Under the pieces are notes generated by a model that did not search any database, had not been told where the DNA came from, and saw only the letters and a list, made by a program, of their open reading frames with translations. Below, one piece after another: positions 34,114 to 42,672 of a DNA stretch of 64,000 nt. The first letter of the stretch is position 1, and each line of letters begins with the position of its first letter. This stretch comes from Nocardioides donggukensis. GTDB lineage: Bacteria; Actinomycetota; Actinomycetes; Propionibacteriales; Nocardioidaceae. The translations under genes and the position numbers were made by a program. The stretch is from positions 1,240,001 through 1,304,000 of the forward strand of contig NZ_JACYXZ010000001.1 in assembly GCF_014842875.1 (NCBI RefSeq). Direction: 5' to 3'.

Positions 34114-35457
34114 GTGGCGACGATCACCACTGGCACCACCGGCACCACCCGCGCGAAGCAGGCCACCACCAGCGGCGCCGCGGCGGAGCCCGCCGGCCCG
34201 ACCGGTCCCCGGCGCGGCCGCACCCCGCAGTGGCTCACCGGGCTGACGCAGGCGCTCGACCGGCCGCTGACCGCCTACTACCTGCTGCTCGGCGCCTCGG
34301 CCCTGCTGCTCACCATCGGCGTGATCATGGTGCTCTCGGCCTCCAGCGTCTACGCCTACCAGCAGAACGGCGGCGACTCCTACGCCGTCGTCAAGCGGCA
34401 GCTGATGTGGGTCGGGCTCGGGCTCCCGGCCGCCTTCGTCGCGACCCGGCTGCCCACCTGGGTGCTCCGAAAGCTCGCCTGGCTCGGCCTGGCCGTCGCG
34501 GTCGTCCTGCTGGCGCTCACGCAGACCCCCCTGGGCGTGGAGGTCAACGGCAACACCAACTGGCTGGCGCTCGGCCCGGTCCAGATCCAGCCCTCCGAGA
34601 TCGCCAAGCTGGCGCTGATCCTCTGGGCGGCCCACGTCTACGCCCGCAAGGAGCGCCGCCTGCACGACTGGCACCACCTCGTCTTCCCGGTGGTGCCCGG
34701 GGTGCTGCTGGTCGCCGGACTGGTGATCCTCGGGCACGACCTCGGCACCGCCCTGGTCATGTTCGCGATCCTGCTCGGGATGCTCTGGGTGGCCGGCGCC
34801 CCGGGCCGGCTGTTCGCCTTCGCGCTCACCGTGGTCGGGGTCGGGGCGTTCTACCTGGCGACCACCAACGACGAGCGCCGCGAGCGGCTGCTCAGCTTCG
34901 CCGACCCGTTCAAGGACTACCTCAACGCCGGCTGGCAGCCGGCCCACGGCCTCTACGCCCTCTCGACCGGGGGCTGGTTCGGCGAGGGCATCGGCGCCAG
35001 CCAGCAGAAGTGGGGGGACCTCCCCGAGGCGCACACCGACTTCATCTTCGCGGTCCTCGGCGAGGAGCTCGGCCTCATCGGCACGCTGCTGGTTCTCGCG
35101 CTCTTCCTCACGATCGCCTTCGCCGCGACCCGCGTGGCCAGCACCACGTCGGACCCGTTCGTGCGCTACGCGTCGTTCGGCATCACGATCTGGCTGCTGG
35201 GCCAGATGATCATCAACGTGGGTATGGTGCTGGCGATGCTGCCCGTCATCGGGATCCCGCTCCCGCTCATCTCCTACGGAGGCTCGGCCCTCCTGCCGTC
35301 CCTGGTCGCCCTGGGCATCCTGGTCGGCTTCGCCCGGTCCGAGCCGGAGGCCGCCCGCGCGCTCGCGGCCCGGCGCCGGCGCCGCGCGACCGGGGTCTCG
35401 GCCGCGTCCGCACCGGCGGCGACCCGCCCGCGCACCGGGCAGCGACGGGGCCAGTGA
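34114..35457 (+). CDS. ftsW: Lipid II polymerase of the divisome (SEDS protein)
   Basis: Septal glycosyltransferase of the SEDS family, the partner of FtsI. 447 residues with a Thr/Ala-rich N-terminal tail (ITTGTTGTTRAKQATTSG) and about ten helices. Characteristic stretches: PVQIQPSEIAKLALILWAAHVYARK, ILGHDLGTALVMFAILL, STGGWFGEGIGASQQKWGDLPEAHTDFIFAVLGEELGLIG (extracellular loop with catalytic Asp) and PVIGIPLPLISYGGSALLPSLVALGI. GTG 34114 was chosen because GGAGG precedes it. The C-terminal tail is Arg-rich. Confidence 0.93.
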   Translation: MATITTGTTGTTRAKQATTSGAAAEPAGPTGPRRGRTPQWLTGLTQALDRPLTAYYLLLGASALLLTIGVIMVLSASSVYAYQQNGGDSYAVVKRQLMWVGLGLPAAFVATRLPTWVLRKLAWLGLAVAVVLLALTQTPLGVEVNGNTNWLALGPVQIQPSEIAKLALILWAAHVYARKERRLHDWHHLVFPVVPGVLLVAGLVILGHDLGTALVMFAILLGMLWVAGAPGRLFAFALTVVGVGAFYLATTNDERRERLLSFADPFKDYLNAGWQPAHGLYALSTGGWFGEGIGASQQKWGDLPEAHTDFIFAVLGEELGLIGTLLVLALFLTIAFAATRVASTTSDPFVRYASFGITIWLLGQMIINVGMVLAMLPVIGIPLPLISYGGSALLPSLVALGILVGFARSEPEAARALAARRRRRATGVSAASAPAATRPRTGQRRGQ

Positions 35458-36536
35458 TGCGGGTCCTGCTCGCCGGCGGGGGGACCGCCGGCCACACCTC
35501 GCCCCTGCTCGCCACCGCCGACGCGCTCGTCCGACTGGCGCCGGGCGTCGAGATCACCTGCCTGGGCACCCCCCGCGGCCTGGAGACCCGGGTGGTGCCC
35601 GAGGCCGGGTACCCCCTCGAGATGGTCCCGCCGGTGCCGTTGCCGCGACGTCCCGGCGCCGACCTGCTGCGGGTCCCGGGGCGGCTCGGTGGCGCGGTCC
35701 GCGAGGCCCTGGCGGTGCTGGACCGGGTCCGGCCCGACGTGGTCGTCGGCTACGGCGGCTACGTCTCGATGCCGGCCTACCTGGCCGCCCGCCGGCGCCG
35801 GGTGCCGGTGGTCGTGCACGAGCAGAATGCGCTGCCCGGCCTGGCCAACAAGGCCGGCGCCCGGATCGCCGCCCGGGTCGCGGTCAGCTTCCCGGACACC
35901 TCGCTGCCGCGGGCCGAGTACGTCGGCCTCCCGATCCGGCGGATGATCAGCACCCTCGACCGGCCGGCGCGGCGAGCCGAGGCGCGGGCGTTCTTCGGCC
36001 TCGACCCGGACCGTCCGACGCTGCTCGTCACCGGGGGGTCGCAGGGCGCCCGGCGACTGAACCAGTCGGTCGCCGGCGCCGCGACCGCGCTCGGCGAGGC
36101 CGGTGTCCAGGTGCTGCACGTCGCCGGGCCGCACGGCGAGGTGGAGCCGGCGCCCAGCGCCGCGGCGTACGTCGTGGTCCCGTTCGTGGACCGGATGGAC
36201 CTCGCCTACGCCGCCGCCGACGTGGTCGTCTGCCGCTCCGGCGCGTCCAGCGTCACCGAGGCCGCCGCCACCGGGCTGCCCGCGGTCTTCGTCCCGCTCC
36301 CGATCGGCAACGGGGAGCAGGCCCTCAACGCTCGGCCGGTCGTCGACGCCGGTGGCGGCCTGATGGTCGCCGACGAGGCCCTCACCAGCGAGTGGGTGGC
36401 CGCGACCCTTCCTGCGCTGGCCACCGACGTCGGACGCCTGGCCGCGATGGGCTCGGCGGCCGCCGAGCTGATCCCTCGCGACGCCGACGAGAAGCTGGCC
36501 CGGATCGTGCTCGAGGTCGCGGGGGACCGGGCATGA
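35457..36536 (+). CDS. murG: UDP-GlcNAc:lipid I GlcNAc transferase
   Basis: GT28 glycosyltransferase on the cytoplasmic membrane face, makes lipid II. Motifs: LLAGGGTAGHTSPLLATADAL (donor/membrane face), DVVVGYGGYVSMPAYLAA, VVHEQNALPGLANK, LLVTGGSQGARRLNQS and VVCRSGASSVTEAAATGLPAVFVPLP with a UDP-GlcNAc site ending GEQALNARPVVDAGGG. 359 residues. The ATG overlaps the ftsW stop; the murC ATG overlaps its own stop. Confidence 0.95.
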   Translation: MRVLLAGGGTAGHTSPLLATADALVRLAPGVEITCLGTPRGLETRVVPEAGYPLEMVPPVPLPRRPGADLLRVPGRLGGAVREALAVLDRVRPDVVVGYGGYVSMPAYLAARRRRVPVVVHEQNALPGLANKAGARIAARVAVSFPDTSLPRAEYVGLPIRRMISTLDRPARRAEARAFFGLDPDRPTLLVTGGSQGARRLNQSVAGAATALGEAGVQVLHVAGPHGEVEPAPSAAAYVVVPFVDRMDLAYAAADVVVCRSGASSVTEAAATGLPAVFVPLPIGNGEQALNARPVVDAGGGLMVADEALTSEWVAATLPALATDVGRLAAMGSAAAELIPRDADEKLARIVLEVAGDRA

Positions 36537-37954
36537 GGCTGCCGGTGCCCGACGTGCTGCTCCCGGCCGAGGAGCTCGGACGGGTGCACTTCGTCGGGAT
36601 CGGTGGGGCCGGTCTGTCCGCGATCGCGCGGATCATGCTGGCCCGCGGCATCGCCGTCAGCGGCAGCGACGGCACCGACTCGCCCACCCTCGAGGCCCTG
36701 CGCGCGCTCGGCGCTCGGGTCCACCTCGGCCACGACGCCGCGCACGTCGCCGACGTCGACACGCTGGTGGTCTCCACCGCGGTCCGCGAGGACAACCCCG
36801 AGTACCTCGAGGCCCGGGACCGGGGGCTGCGGATCCTGCCGCGCTCGGCCGGCCTGGCCGCCGTCATGGCCGGGAGGCGGACGATCGCCGTCGCCGGGAC
36901 GCACGGCAAGACCACCACCACCTCGCTGCTCACGATGGCGCTGAAGGCGGCCGGCGCGGACCCGACCTACGCCGTGGGGGGCGACCTGGCCGGCACCGGG
37001 GTCAACGCCGAGGACGGCACCGGGGAGGTGTTCGTCGCCGAGGCCGACGAGAGCGACGGCGCGTTCCTCGTCTACTCGCCCGCCCTGGCCGTGGTCACCA
37101 ACATCGACGCCGACCACCTCGACCAGTGGGGCACCGAGGAGGCCTACCGGGCCGCGTTCGTCGACTTCCTGGACCGGATCGAGCCGGGCGGGCTGCTGGT
37201 CACCTGGGGCGACGACCCGCGGACCGTCGAGCTGGCCCGGGTCGCCCGGGACCGGGGGGTGGGGGTGCGGACCTACGGGTTCGACGAGGGTGCCGACCTG
37301 GTCGCCCACGACGTGCGGGCGCAGGGCAGCAGCACCCGGTTCGCCGTCCGCCACGGGGCCGAGGAGCTCGGCGAGGTGACGCTGCGGATCCCAGGACGCC
37401 ACTACGTGCTCAACAGCCTGGCTGCGCTCGCCGTCGGCCTCGAGCTGGGTCACGACGTCGCGGACCTGCGCCGCGGGCTGGAGGACTTCACCGGCACCCG
37501 GCGACGGATGGAGCTCAAGGGCGAGGCGGCGGGAGTGCGCGTCTACGACTCCTACGCCCACCACCCGAGCGAGATCCGCGGCGACCTCGAGGCCGCTCGG
37601 GCCGTGGCCGGGGAGGGCCGGCTGGTGGTCGCGTTCCAGCCGCACCTGGTCTCCCGGACCCGGATCTTCGGGGAGCGGATGGGCATCGAGCTCGGCGCGG
37701 CCGACGAGGTCGTGGTGCTCGACGTCTACCTCGCCCGCGAGGAGGCGGACCCGGAGGTCACCGGCGCCCTCGTCGCCGGTGCGGTGCCGCTGCCCCCCGA
37801 GGCGGTCCACCTCGTCCCCGCGCTGGAGGACGCCCCGCAGGTGCTCGTCGACCTGGCCCGCCCCGGCGACCTGGTCCTCACGCTGGGCGCCGGGACGGTC
37901 ACCGGCCTCGGCCCGTTGGTGCTCGACCTGCTCGCGGCCCGGCCCGATGCCTGA
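36533..37954 (+). CDS. murC: UDP-MurNAc L-Ala ligase
   Basis: First Mur ligase: adds L-alanine to UDP-MurNAc. VHFVGIGGAGLSAIARIML (UDP-binding), P-loop IAVAGTHGKTTTTSLL, VAEADESDGAFLVYSP, NIDADHLDQWGTEEAYRAAF, and YDSYAHHPSEIRGDLEAAR with VAFQPHLVSRTRIF. 473 residues. Overlaps murG by 4 nt and ftsQ by 8 nt. Confidence 0.95.
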   Translation: MRLPVPDVLLPAEELGRVHFVGIGGAGLSAIARIMLARGIAVSGSDGTDSPTLEALRALGARVHLGHDAAHVADVDTLVVSTAVREDNPEYLEARDRGLRILPRSAGLAAVMAGRRTIAVAGTHGKTTTTSLLTMALKAAGADPTYAVGGDLAGTGVNAEDGTGEVFVAEADESDGAFLVYSPALAVVTNIDADHLDQWGTEEAYRAAFVDFLDRIEPGGLLVTWGDDPRTVELARVARDRGVGVRTYGFDEGADLVAHDVRAQGSSTRFAVRHGAEELGEVTLRIPGRHYVLNSLAALAVGLELGHDVADLRRGLEDFTGTRRRMELKGEAAGVRVYDSYAHHPSEIRGDLEAARAVAGEGRLVVAFQPHLVSRTRIFGERMGIELGAADEVVVLDVYLAREEADPEVTGALVAGAVPLPPEAVHLVPALEDAPQVLVDLARPGDLVLTLGAGTVTGLGPLVLDLLAARPDA

Positions 37955-38693
37955 CCGCGCGCTCGACGAGGAGGCCGCGCGCGAGCTGAGCCGACGCCGG
38001 TTCGCGCGTCGCCAGTGGGCCCGGCGGTGGCTGGCCTGGCGGGTGCTGGTGGTGGTCGCCGTCGTCACCGGCGCCCTCGTCGCGGCCACCTGGCTGCTGC
38101 TCTTCTCCCAGGTGATGGCGGTCCAGCAGGTCGAGGTGCGTGGCAACGCGCTGCTCAGCGACGGCGACGTGCGCCGGGCGGCCGCCGTACCTGCCGGCGA
38201 GCCGTTGGCCCGCACCGACCTCGACGGCGCCCGGGCCCGCATCGAGGCGCTGCCGCAGGTGCGGTCCGTGGACGTCTCGCGGGCCTGGCCCGACGGCATC
38301 CTGGTCCGCATCGAGGAGCGCGAGGCGGTGGCCGTCGTCGAGATCGACGGACGCCAGCGGGGGATGGACGAGGACGGCGTGGTCTTCCGTGACTACCGGC
38401 GCGCGCCGGCGCAGCTGCCCAGGATCCGGGTCGCCGCCGACACCCGCGGCGAGGCGATGGCCGAGGGGGCTCGGGTCGTGGGCGTGCTGCCCGACGAGAT
38501 CGCGCGCACCGTCGACTACGTCGAGCTGGCCAGCATCGACCGGATCTCCCTGCGCCTGCGGGACGGTCGCACCGTGGTCTGGGGGAGCGCCGAGGCCTCC
38601 GAGGACAAGGCCCGGGTCCTCAGCGTCCTCCTGGACCGCCCCGCCACCGTGTACGACGTCACCGTCCCCGGTCAGCCCACCACCTCCGACTGA
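37947..38693 (+). CDS. ftsQ: Divisome protein FtsQ (DivIB)
   Basis: Bitopic division protein of 248 residues. Cytoplasmic Arg-rich N-terminus (RRRFARRQWARRWLAW), transmembrane helix (VLVVVAVVTGALVAATWLLLF), then a POTRA domain (MAVQQVEVRGNALLSDGDVRRAAAVPAGEPLARTD...) and the FtsQ beta domain (VVWGSAEASEDKARVLSVLL near the end). It bridges FtsL/FtsB-type proteins and FtsW/FtsI in other bacteria. It is the last gene before the larger gap to ftsZ. Confidence 0.92.
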   Translation: MPDRALDEEAARELSRRRFARRQWARRWLAWRVLVVVAVVTGALVAATWLLLFSQVMAVQQVEVRGNALLSDGDVRRAAAVPAGEPLARTDLDGARARIEALPQVRSVDVSRAWPDGILVRIEEREAVAVVEIDGRQRGMDEDGVVFRDYRRAPAQLPRIRVAADTRGEAMAEGARVVGVLPDEIARTVDYVELASIDRISLRLRDGRTVVWGSAEASEDKARVLSVLLDRPATVYDVTVPGQPTTSD

Positions 38694-38705
38694 CCCTCCT
38701 CCCCG

Positions 38706-38768
38706 GATAGTCCACGAAGTTCGAGTCGTGATCGGCGTCCTCGGGCGACTCGAACTTCGTGGACTATC
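38706..38768. repeat. 23-bp perfect inverted repeat between ftsQ and ftsZ
   Basis: Arms at 38706-38728 and 38746-38768 are exact reverse complements (GATAGTCCACGAAGTTCGAG... and its mirror ...ACTTCGTGGACTATC) with a 17-nt loop. There is no T-run after it. It could be a REP/MITE-like element, a binding site or a transcript barrier before the ftsZ promoter. The rest of the 284-bp gap shows no gene. Confidence 0.85.
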
Positions 38769-38854
38769 GAGAAATGTGGATTGGTGGGGTGGGGGTGGGG
38801 CGTGTCGGCAGGGAATCGGGGGCGGCCGTGCCTACTGTCTTCATCATCGAGAGG

Positions 38855-38891
38855 TTGACATAACTATAACCCTCCACTTCAGGGTTAGGGT
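38855..38891 (+). promoter_or_regulatory. ftsZ promoter region with dyad
   Basis: A perfect TTGACA (38855-38860) is followed by the inverted repeat TAACCCT-N7-AGGGTTA (38867-38887). The TAGGGT at 38886-38891 is too far (25 bp) for a standard -10, so the exact -10 is unclear. Low GC compared with surroundings supports a promoter or operator about 90-120 bp before ftsZ. Confidence 0.45.
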
Positions 38892-38977
38892 TTCTCGCCG
38901 ATCGGGAGCACGAGGAGTCAGGCCCAACCGCCCGGACGGGCAGCTGGGCGTCACCGACAGGAGAGGCACGCACCGCC

Positions 38978-40279
38978 GTGGCAGCAGCACAGAACTACCT
39001 GGCCATCATCAAGGTCGTGGGCATCGGTGGAGGTGGCGTCAACGCCGTCAACCGGATGATCGAGGTCGGACTCAAGGGTGTCGAGTTCATCGCGATCAAC
39101 ACCGACGCACAGGCACTGCTCATGAGTGACGCCGACGTGAAGCTCGACATCGGCCGCGAGCTGACGCGCGGGCTCGGCGCCGGCGCCAACCCCGAGATCG
39201 GCGGCAAGGCCGCCGAGGACCACGCCGACGAGATCGAGGAGGTGCTCAAGGGCGCCGACATGGTCTTCGTGACCGCCGGCGAGGGAGGCGGCACCGGCAC
39301 CGGCGGCGCGCCGGTCGTGGCCCGGATCGCCCGCTCGCTCGGCGCGCTGACGATCGGCGTCGTGACCCGGCCGTTCGCCTTCGAGGGACGCCGTCGCGCC
39401 AACTCCGCGGAGGAGGGCATCGCCCAGCTCCGCGAGGAGGTCGACACCCTCATCGTCATCCCCAACGACCGGTTGCTGTCGATCAGTGACCGCAACGTCT
39501 CGATCCTGGACGCCTTCAAGCAGGCCGACCACGTGCTGCTGCAGGGCGTCTCGGGCATCACCGACCTGATCACCACCCCCGGGCTGATCAACCTCGACTT
39601 CGCCGACGTGAAGTCGGTCATGGCCAACGCCGGCTCCGCCCTGATGGGGATCGGCTCGGCACGGGGCGAGGACCGCTCGGTGGCCGCGGCCGAGATGGCC
39701 GTCTCGAGCCCGCTGCTCGAGGCCAGCATCGACGGTGCGTACGGCGTGCTGCTCTCGATCGCCGGTGGCTCCGACCTGGGACTGTTCGAGATCAACGAGG
39801 CGGCGGCGCTGGTCGCGCAGTCGGCGCACCCGGATGCCAACATCATCTTCGGCGCCACGATCGAGGACTCCCTCGGCGACGAGGTCCGGGTCACGGTGAT
39901 CGCGGCCGGCTTCGACGGCGGGATGCCCAAGCGGCGTGACGAGGGCACGGTCCTGCGCCGCGAGCCGCGACCGCAGCAGTCGCAGGAGGAGACCCGCGCC
40001 GCGGCCCAGCAGCTGGCCACCCAGCGGCAGCCGGAGCCGGCCCAGCAGGCGAGCCGACCGGCGCCCGCGGCCCAGCGGCCGGCTCAGCCGGCGGCCCAGC
40101 AGTCGACGAGCCAGTCGGCCCAGCAGCCGACCCAGCCGTCCGGCCAGCCGTCGTCCCCGTCGGGCCAGCAGTCGCCCAACCAGACCGGCCAGTCGACCGG
40201 CCCCTCCGCGCCGCGGGCGGTGCCCCGGCAGGTCGAGTTCGACGACGACGACCTGGACGTGCCGGACTTCTTGAAGTAG
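38978..40279 (+). CDS. ftsZ: Cell division GTPase FtsZ
   Basis: Tubulin-like protein forming the Z ring. GTP-binding motifs: [13 protein letters not shown] (17-26), tubulin signature GGGTGTG at 103-109, [17 protein letters not shown], and the T7 loop [11 protein letters not shown] that completes the GTPase site. After residue 315 comes a long Gln/Pro/Ser-rich linker, ending in the conserved binding peptide [12 protein letters not shown] for SepF and other partners. 433 residues; the linker is longer than in many bacteria. GTG start, 284 bp after ftsQ, with its own promoter. Confidence 0.97.
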   Translation: MAAAQNYLAIIKVVGIGGGGVNAVNRMIEVGLKGVEFIAINTDAQALLMSDADVKLDIGRELTRGLGAGANPEIGGKAAEDHADEIEEVLKGADMVFVTAGEGGGTGTGGAPVVARIARSLGALTIGVVTRPFAFEGRRRANSAEEGIAQLREEVDTLIVIPNDRLLSISDRNVSILDAFKQADHVLLQGVSGITDLITTPGLINLDFADVKSVMANAGSALMGIGSARGEDRSVAAAEMAVSSPLLEASIDGAYGVLLSIAGGSDLGLFEINEAAALVAQSAHPDANIIFGATIEDSLGDEVRVTVIAAGFDGGMPKRRDEGTVLRREPRPQQSQEETRAAAQQLATQRQPEPAQQASRPAPAAQRPAQPAAQQSTSQSAQQPTQPSGQPSSPSGQQSPNQTGQSTGPSAPRAVPRQVEFDDDDLDVPDFLK

Positions 40280-40285
40280 TCGCGC

Positions 40286-41038
40286 TTGTACGCCCACCGC
40301 GCCACCCACGGCCCCGTCGACCTGGCCTTCACGGACAGGTACGGCGGGGTCAGCGGCGTCCCCTTCGAGGAGCTGAACCTGGCCCTGGTCTCCGAGGACG
40401 ACGCCGCGGACCGCGCCGAGAACCTGCGCCGGGTCCTGGCGGACTTCGCGCCGGGCGCCCGGCTGGCCGACATGCACCAGGTGCACGGCGCGACGGTGCA
40501 GATGGTCCAGGGCCCCCAGGGCCCCCAGGGCCCCGACGGGGCCGGGGGTCGTGAGGGGACGCCGCCCGAGTGCGACGCCCTGGTGACCGCCGATGCCGAC
40601 GTCGTGCTGATGGTGCGGGTGGCCGACTGCGTCCCGGTCCTGCTCGCCGACCCCGACCACGGGGTGATCGGGGCGGCCCACGCCGGCCGGTCCGGCGTCG
40701 CGGCCGGGGTGGTGCCCGCCGCCGTCGAGCGGATGCGGGCCCTGGGGGCCGACCGGGTCACCGCCTGGGTCGGCCCGCACGTGTGCGGCGCCTGCTACGA
40801 GGTGCCGGCGGCCCTCCAGGAGGAGGTCGCGGCCCGGGAGCCGACGACCCGGTCCACGACCAGCTGGGGGACCAGCGCCCTGGACCTCGGCGCCGGTGTC
40901 CGGGCCCAGCTGGCCCGGGCGGGGGTGGAGGTGGTCGACGTCTCCCGGTGCACCCGGGAGTCGGCCGACCTCTACTCGCACCGCCGGGACGGTGCCAGCG
41001 CCGGTCGGTCGGCCGGCCTGATCCGGAGGCGGTCGTGA
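40286..41038 (+). CDS. pgeF: PgeF-type laccase-domain protein (YfiH)
   Basis: A 250-residue DUF152/YfiH-family protein. Escherichia coli PgeF removes L-Ser/Gly errors in stem peptides, and other members have purine nucleoside phosphorylase or oxidase activity. Zinc-site motifs visible: His in DMHQVHGATV, Cys in VRVADCVPVLLAD, His in IGAAHAGRSGVA. A collagen-like GPQGPQGPDG insert follows the first His motif. The TTG start is 6 nt after the ftsZ stop. Its end overlaps yggS (GTGA). Confidence 0.88.
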   Translation: MYAHRATHGPVDLAFTDRYGGVSGVPFEELNLALVSEDDAADRAENLRRVLADFAPGARLADMHQVHGATVQMVQGPQGPQGPDGAGGREGTPPECDALVTADADVVLMVRVADCVPVLLADPDHGVIGAAHAGRSGVAAGVVPAAVERMRALGADRVTAWVGPHVCGACYEVPAALQEEVAAREPTTRSTTSWGTSALDLGAGVRAQLARAGVEVVDVSRCTRESADLYSHRRDGASAGRSAGLIRRRS

Positions 41039-41733
41039 GCCGCCGCGAGGAGCTCGCCGACGGCCTGGCCGGCGTACGGCGACGGATCGCCGCGGCGTGC
41101 GCCGAGGTCGGGCGGGACGCCGAGGAGGTCGGCCTCACCGTGGTGACCAAGTTCTTCCCGGCCACGGACGTCCGGCTGCTGGCCGAGCTCGGGGTCACCG
41201 ACGTCGGCGAGAACCGGCACCAGGAGGCCGAGGCCAAGGTCGCCGAGTGCGCCGGGGTGGGGGTCCGCTGGCACTTCGTGGGCGGCCTGCAGTCCAAGAA
41301 GGCGGCCGCCGTGGCGGCGTACGCCGACGTGGTCGAGTCGGTCGACCGCGCCAAGCTGCTGCCGGGTCTCTCGCGGGGCGCGACCGCCCGCGGTCGCGAG
41401 CTGGACTGCCTCGTGCAGGTCAGCCTCGACCCGCCGGGGGCGGAGGGGCGCTCGGGCGTGCCGCCCGAGGGACTGGCCGACCTGGCCGAGCGGGTCACGG
41501 CCACCGAGGGCCTGCGACTGCGCGGCCTGATGGCGGTGGCCCCACTCGGTGTGGATGCCGCCGAGGCGTTCGACCGGCTCGCGGCCGTTGCCGCGGACTT
41601 CCGCACCGAGCACCCCACAGCCGACTGGCTCTCCGCGGGCATGAGCGGGGACCTCGAGGCCGCCGTGACGCGCGGCGCGACACACGTACGGATAGGCAGC
41701 GCGGTCCTCGGTCCACGCCCTTCGATCAAGTAA
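41035..41733 (+). CDS. yggS: PLP homeostasis protein YggS
   Basis: Small alanine-racemase-like barrel that binds pyridoxal phosphate and influences its balance, without known enzyme activity. The PLP lysine is in LTVVTKFFPATDVRLLAELG; other marks are VGENRHQEAEAKV, HFVGGLQSKKAAAVA, and GLMAVAPLG, MSGDLEAAV and THVRIGSAVLG at the end. 232 residues, GTG start. In actinobacteria it lies between ftsZ and sepF as here. Confidence 0.92.
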   Translation: MSRREELADGLAGVRRRIAAACAEVGRDAEEVGLTVVTKFFPATDVRLLAELGVTDVGENRHQEAEAKVAECAGVGVRWHFVGGLQSKKAAAVAAYADVVESVDRAKLLPGLSRGATARGRELDCLVQVSLDPPGAEGRSGVPPEGLADLAERVTATEGLRLRGLMAVAPLGVDAAEAFDRLAAVAADFRTEHPTADWLSAGMSGDLEAAVTRGATHVRIGSAVLGPRPSIK

Positions 41734-41748
41734 TGTCACACACCAGAC

Positions 41749-41771
41749 GCGGCCCCACGTGATGGGGCCGC
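41749..41771 (+). terminator. Hairpin between yggS and sepF
   Basis: GCGGCCCCA-CGTGA-TGGGGCCGC, a 9-bp perfect stem with a 5-nt loop. No T-run follows, so it may be an mRNA processing or stabilising structure before sepF. Confidence 0.5.
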
Positions 41772-41793
41772 AGGAATACCGGAGGAACAGCTC

Positions 41794-42276
41794 ATGAGCG
41801 GCGCGATGCGCAAGATCGGTGAGTACCTCGGCCTGCTCGAGGACACCGGCCGGTACCCCGACGACGAGGGCTACGACGAGTACGCCGAGGCCCCCGTGCG
41901 GGCCGCGGCGGCCGCCGAGAGCCGCCCTGCCCCCGTGTCCAACCTCACCGACCGGCGGCGACCCCAGCCGGTCCCCAGCGCAGGAGTTGTCGCCGAGTTG
42001 TCCCGGATCACCACCCTGCACCCGCGCACCTACAACGAGGCCCGGACGATCGGTGAGAACTTCCGCGAGGGCGTCCCGGTGATCATGAACCTCGGCGAGA
42101 TGGACGACTCGGACGCCAAGCGCCTGGTCGACTTCGCCGCCGGCCTGGTCTTCGCCACGCGGGGCACCATCGAGCGGGTGACCAGCAAGGTGTTCCTGCT
42201 CTCGCCGCCGAACGTGACGGTGGCCGCCGAGGACAAGGAGCGCATCGCCGAGGGCGGCTTCTTCAACCAGAGCTGA
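41794..42276 (+). CDS. sepF: Z-ring membrane anchor SepF
   Basis: Tethers FtsZ to the membrane; in actinobacteria it stands in for FtsA. N-terminal amphipathic helix ([11 protein letters not shown]), a Pro/Ala-rich linker, and the SepF core (about 75-155, [40 protein letters not shown] ... [13 protein letters not shown]). 160 residues. GGAGGA lies 6 nt before ATG 41794; a second ATG is at 41806. Confidence 0.93.
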   Translation: MSGAMRKIGEYLGLLEDTGRYPDDEGYDEYAEAPVRAAAAAESRPAPVSNLTDRRRPQPVPSAGVVAELSRITTLHPRTYNEARTIGENFREGVPVIMNLGEMDDSDAKRLVDFAAGLVFATRGTIERVTSKVFLLSPPNVTVAAEDKERIAEGGFFNQS

Positions 42277-42284
42277 CGACACCC

Positions 42285-42581
42285 GTGTTCATCATCGGCT
42301 CTCTCATCGAGGGCATCCTCTTCTTCTTCATCGCGCTGCTGTGGGTCCGCTTCGTCTTCGACTGGGTCCAGGTGTTCGCGCGCTCGTGGTCGCCACGCGG
42401 GCCGCTGCTGGTCCTGCTCGAGATCGTCTACTCGATCACCGACCCGCCGGTGAAGGCGCTGCGGAGGGTGATCCCGCCGCTGAGGCTGGGGAGCATCGCG
42501 CTCGACCTCAGCTTCCTCATCGTGCTGGTGGCCGCCTACCTCCTGCTCCGGCTGAACCAGATGCTCCTCCTGGGAGGCTGA
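42285..42581 (+). CDS. yggT: YggT-family membrane protein
   Basis: A 98-residue protein with two transmembrane regions (SLIEGILFFFIALLWVRFVFDW and ALDLSFLIVLVAAYLLLRLNQ) flanking the conserved cytoplasmic loop YSITDPPVKALRRVIPPLR, the YggT signature. Function unknown. The GTG start is 8 nt after the sepF stop. Its position between sepF and divIVA is conserved in actinobacteria. Confidence 0.88.
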   Translation: MFIIGSLIEGILFFFIALLWVRFVFDWVQVFARSWSPRGPLLVLLEIVYSITDPPVKALRRVIPPLRLGSIALDLSFLIVLVAAYLLLRLNQMLLLGG

Positions 42582-42672
42582 TCGTGTGCCGGGGCACTGA
42601 TGCGGGTCGGGCGACTAGCGCTATTGTTCGACAGACAGAACGACCGATGACGACTAACGAATGGGTGAGGTC

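Noticed and set aside
38706-38768. A tRNA gene suggested by AGTTCGAGTC
   Set aside because: The sequence folds as a simple perfect hairpin; no acceptor stem, anticodon arm or D arm fits.
38694-38977. Missing ftsA as a sign of gene loss
   Set aside because: Actinobacteria normally lack ftsA and use SepF (41794-42276), so this is ordinary.
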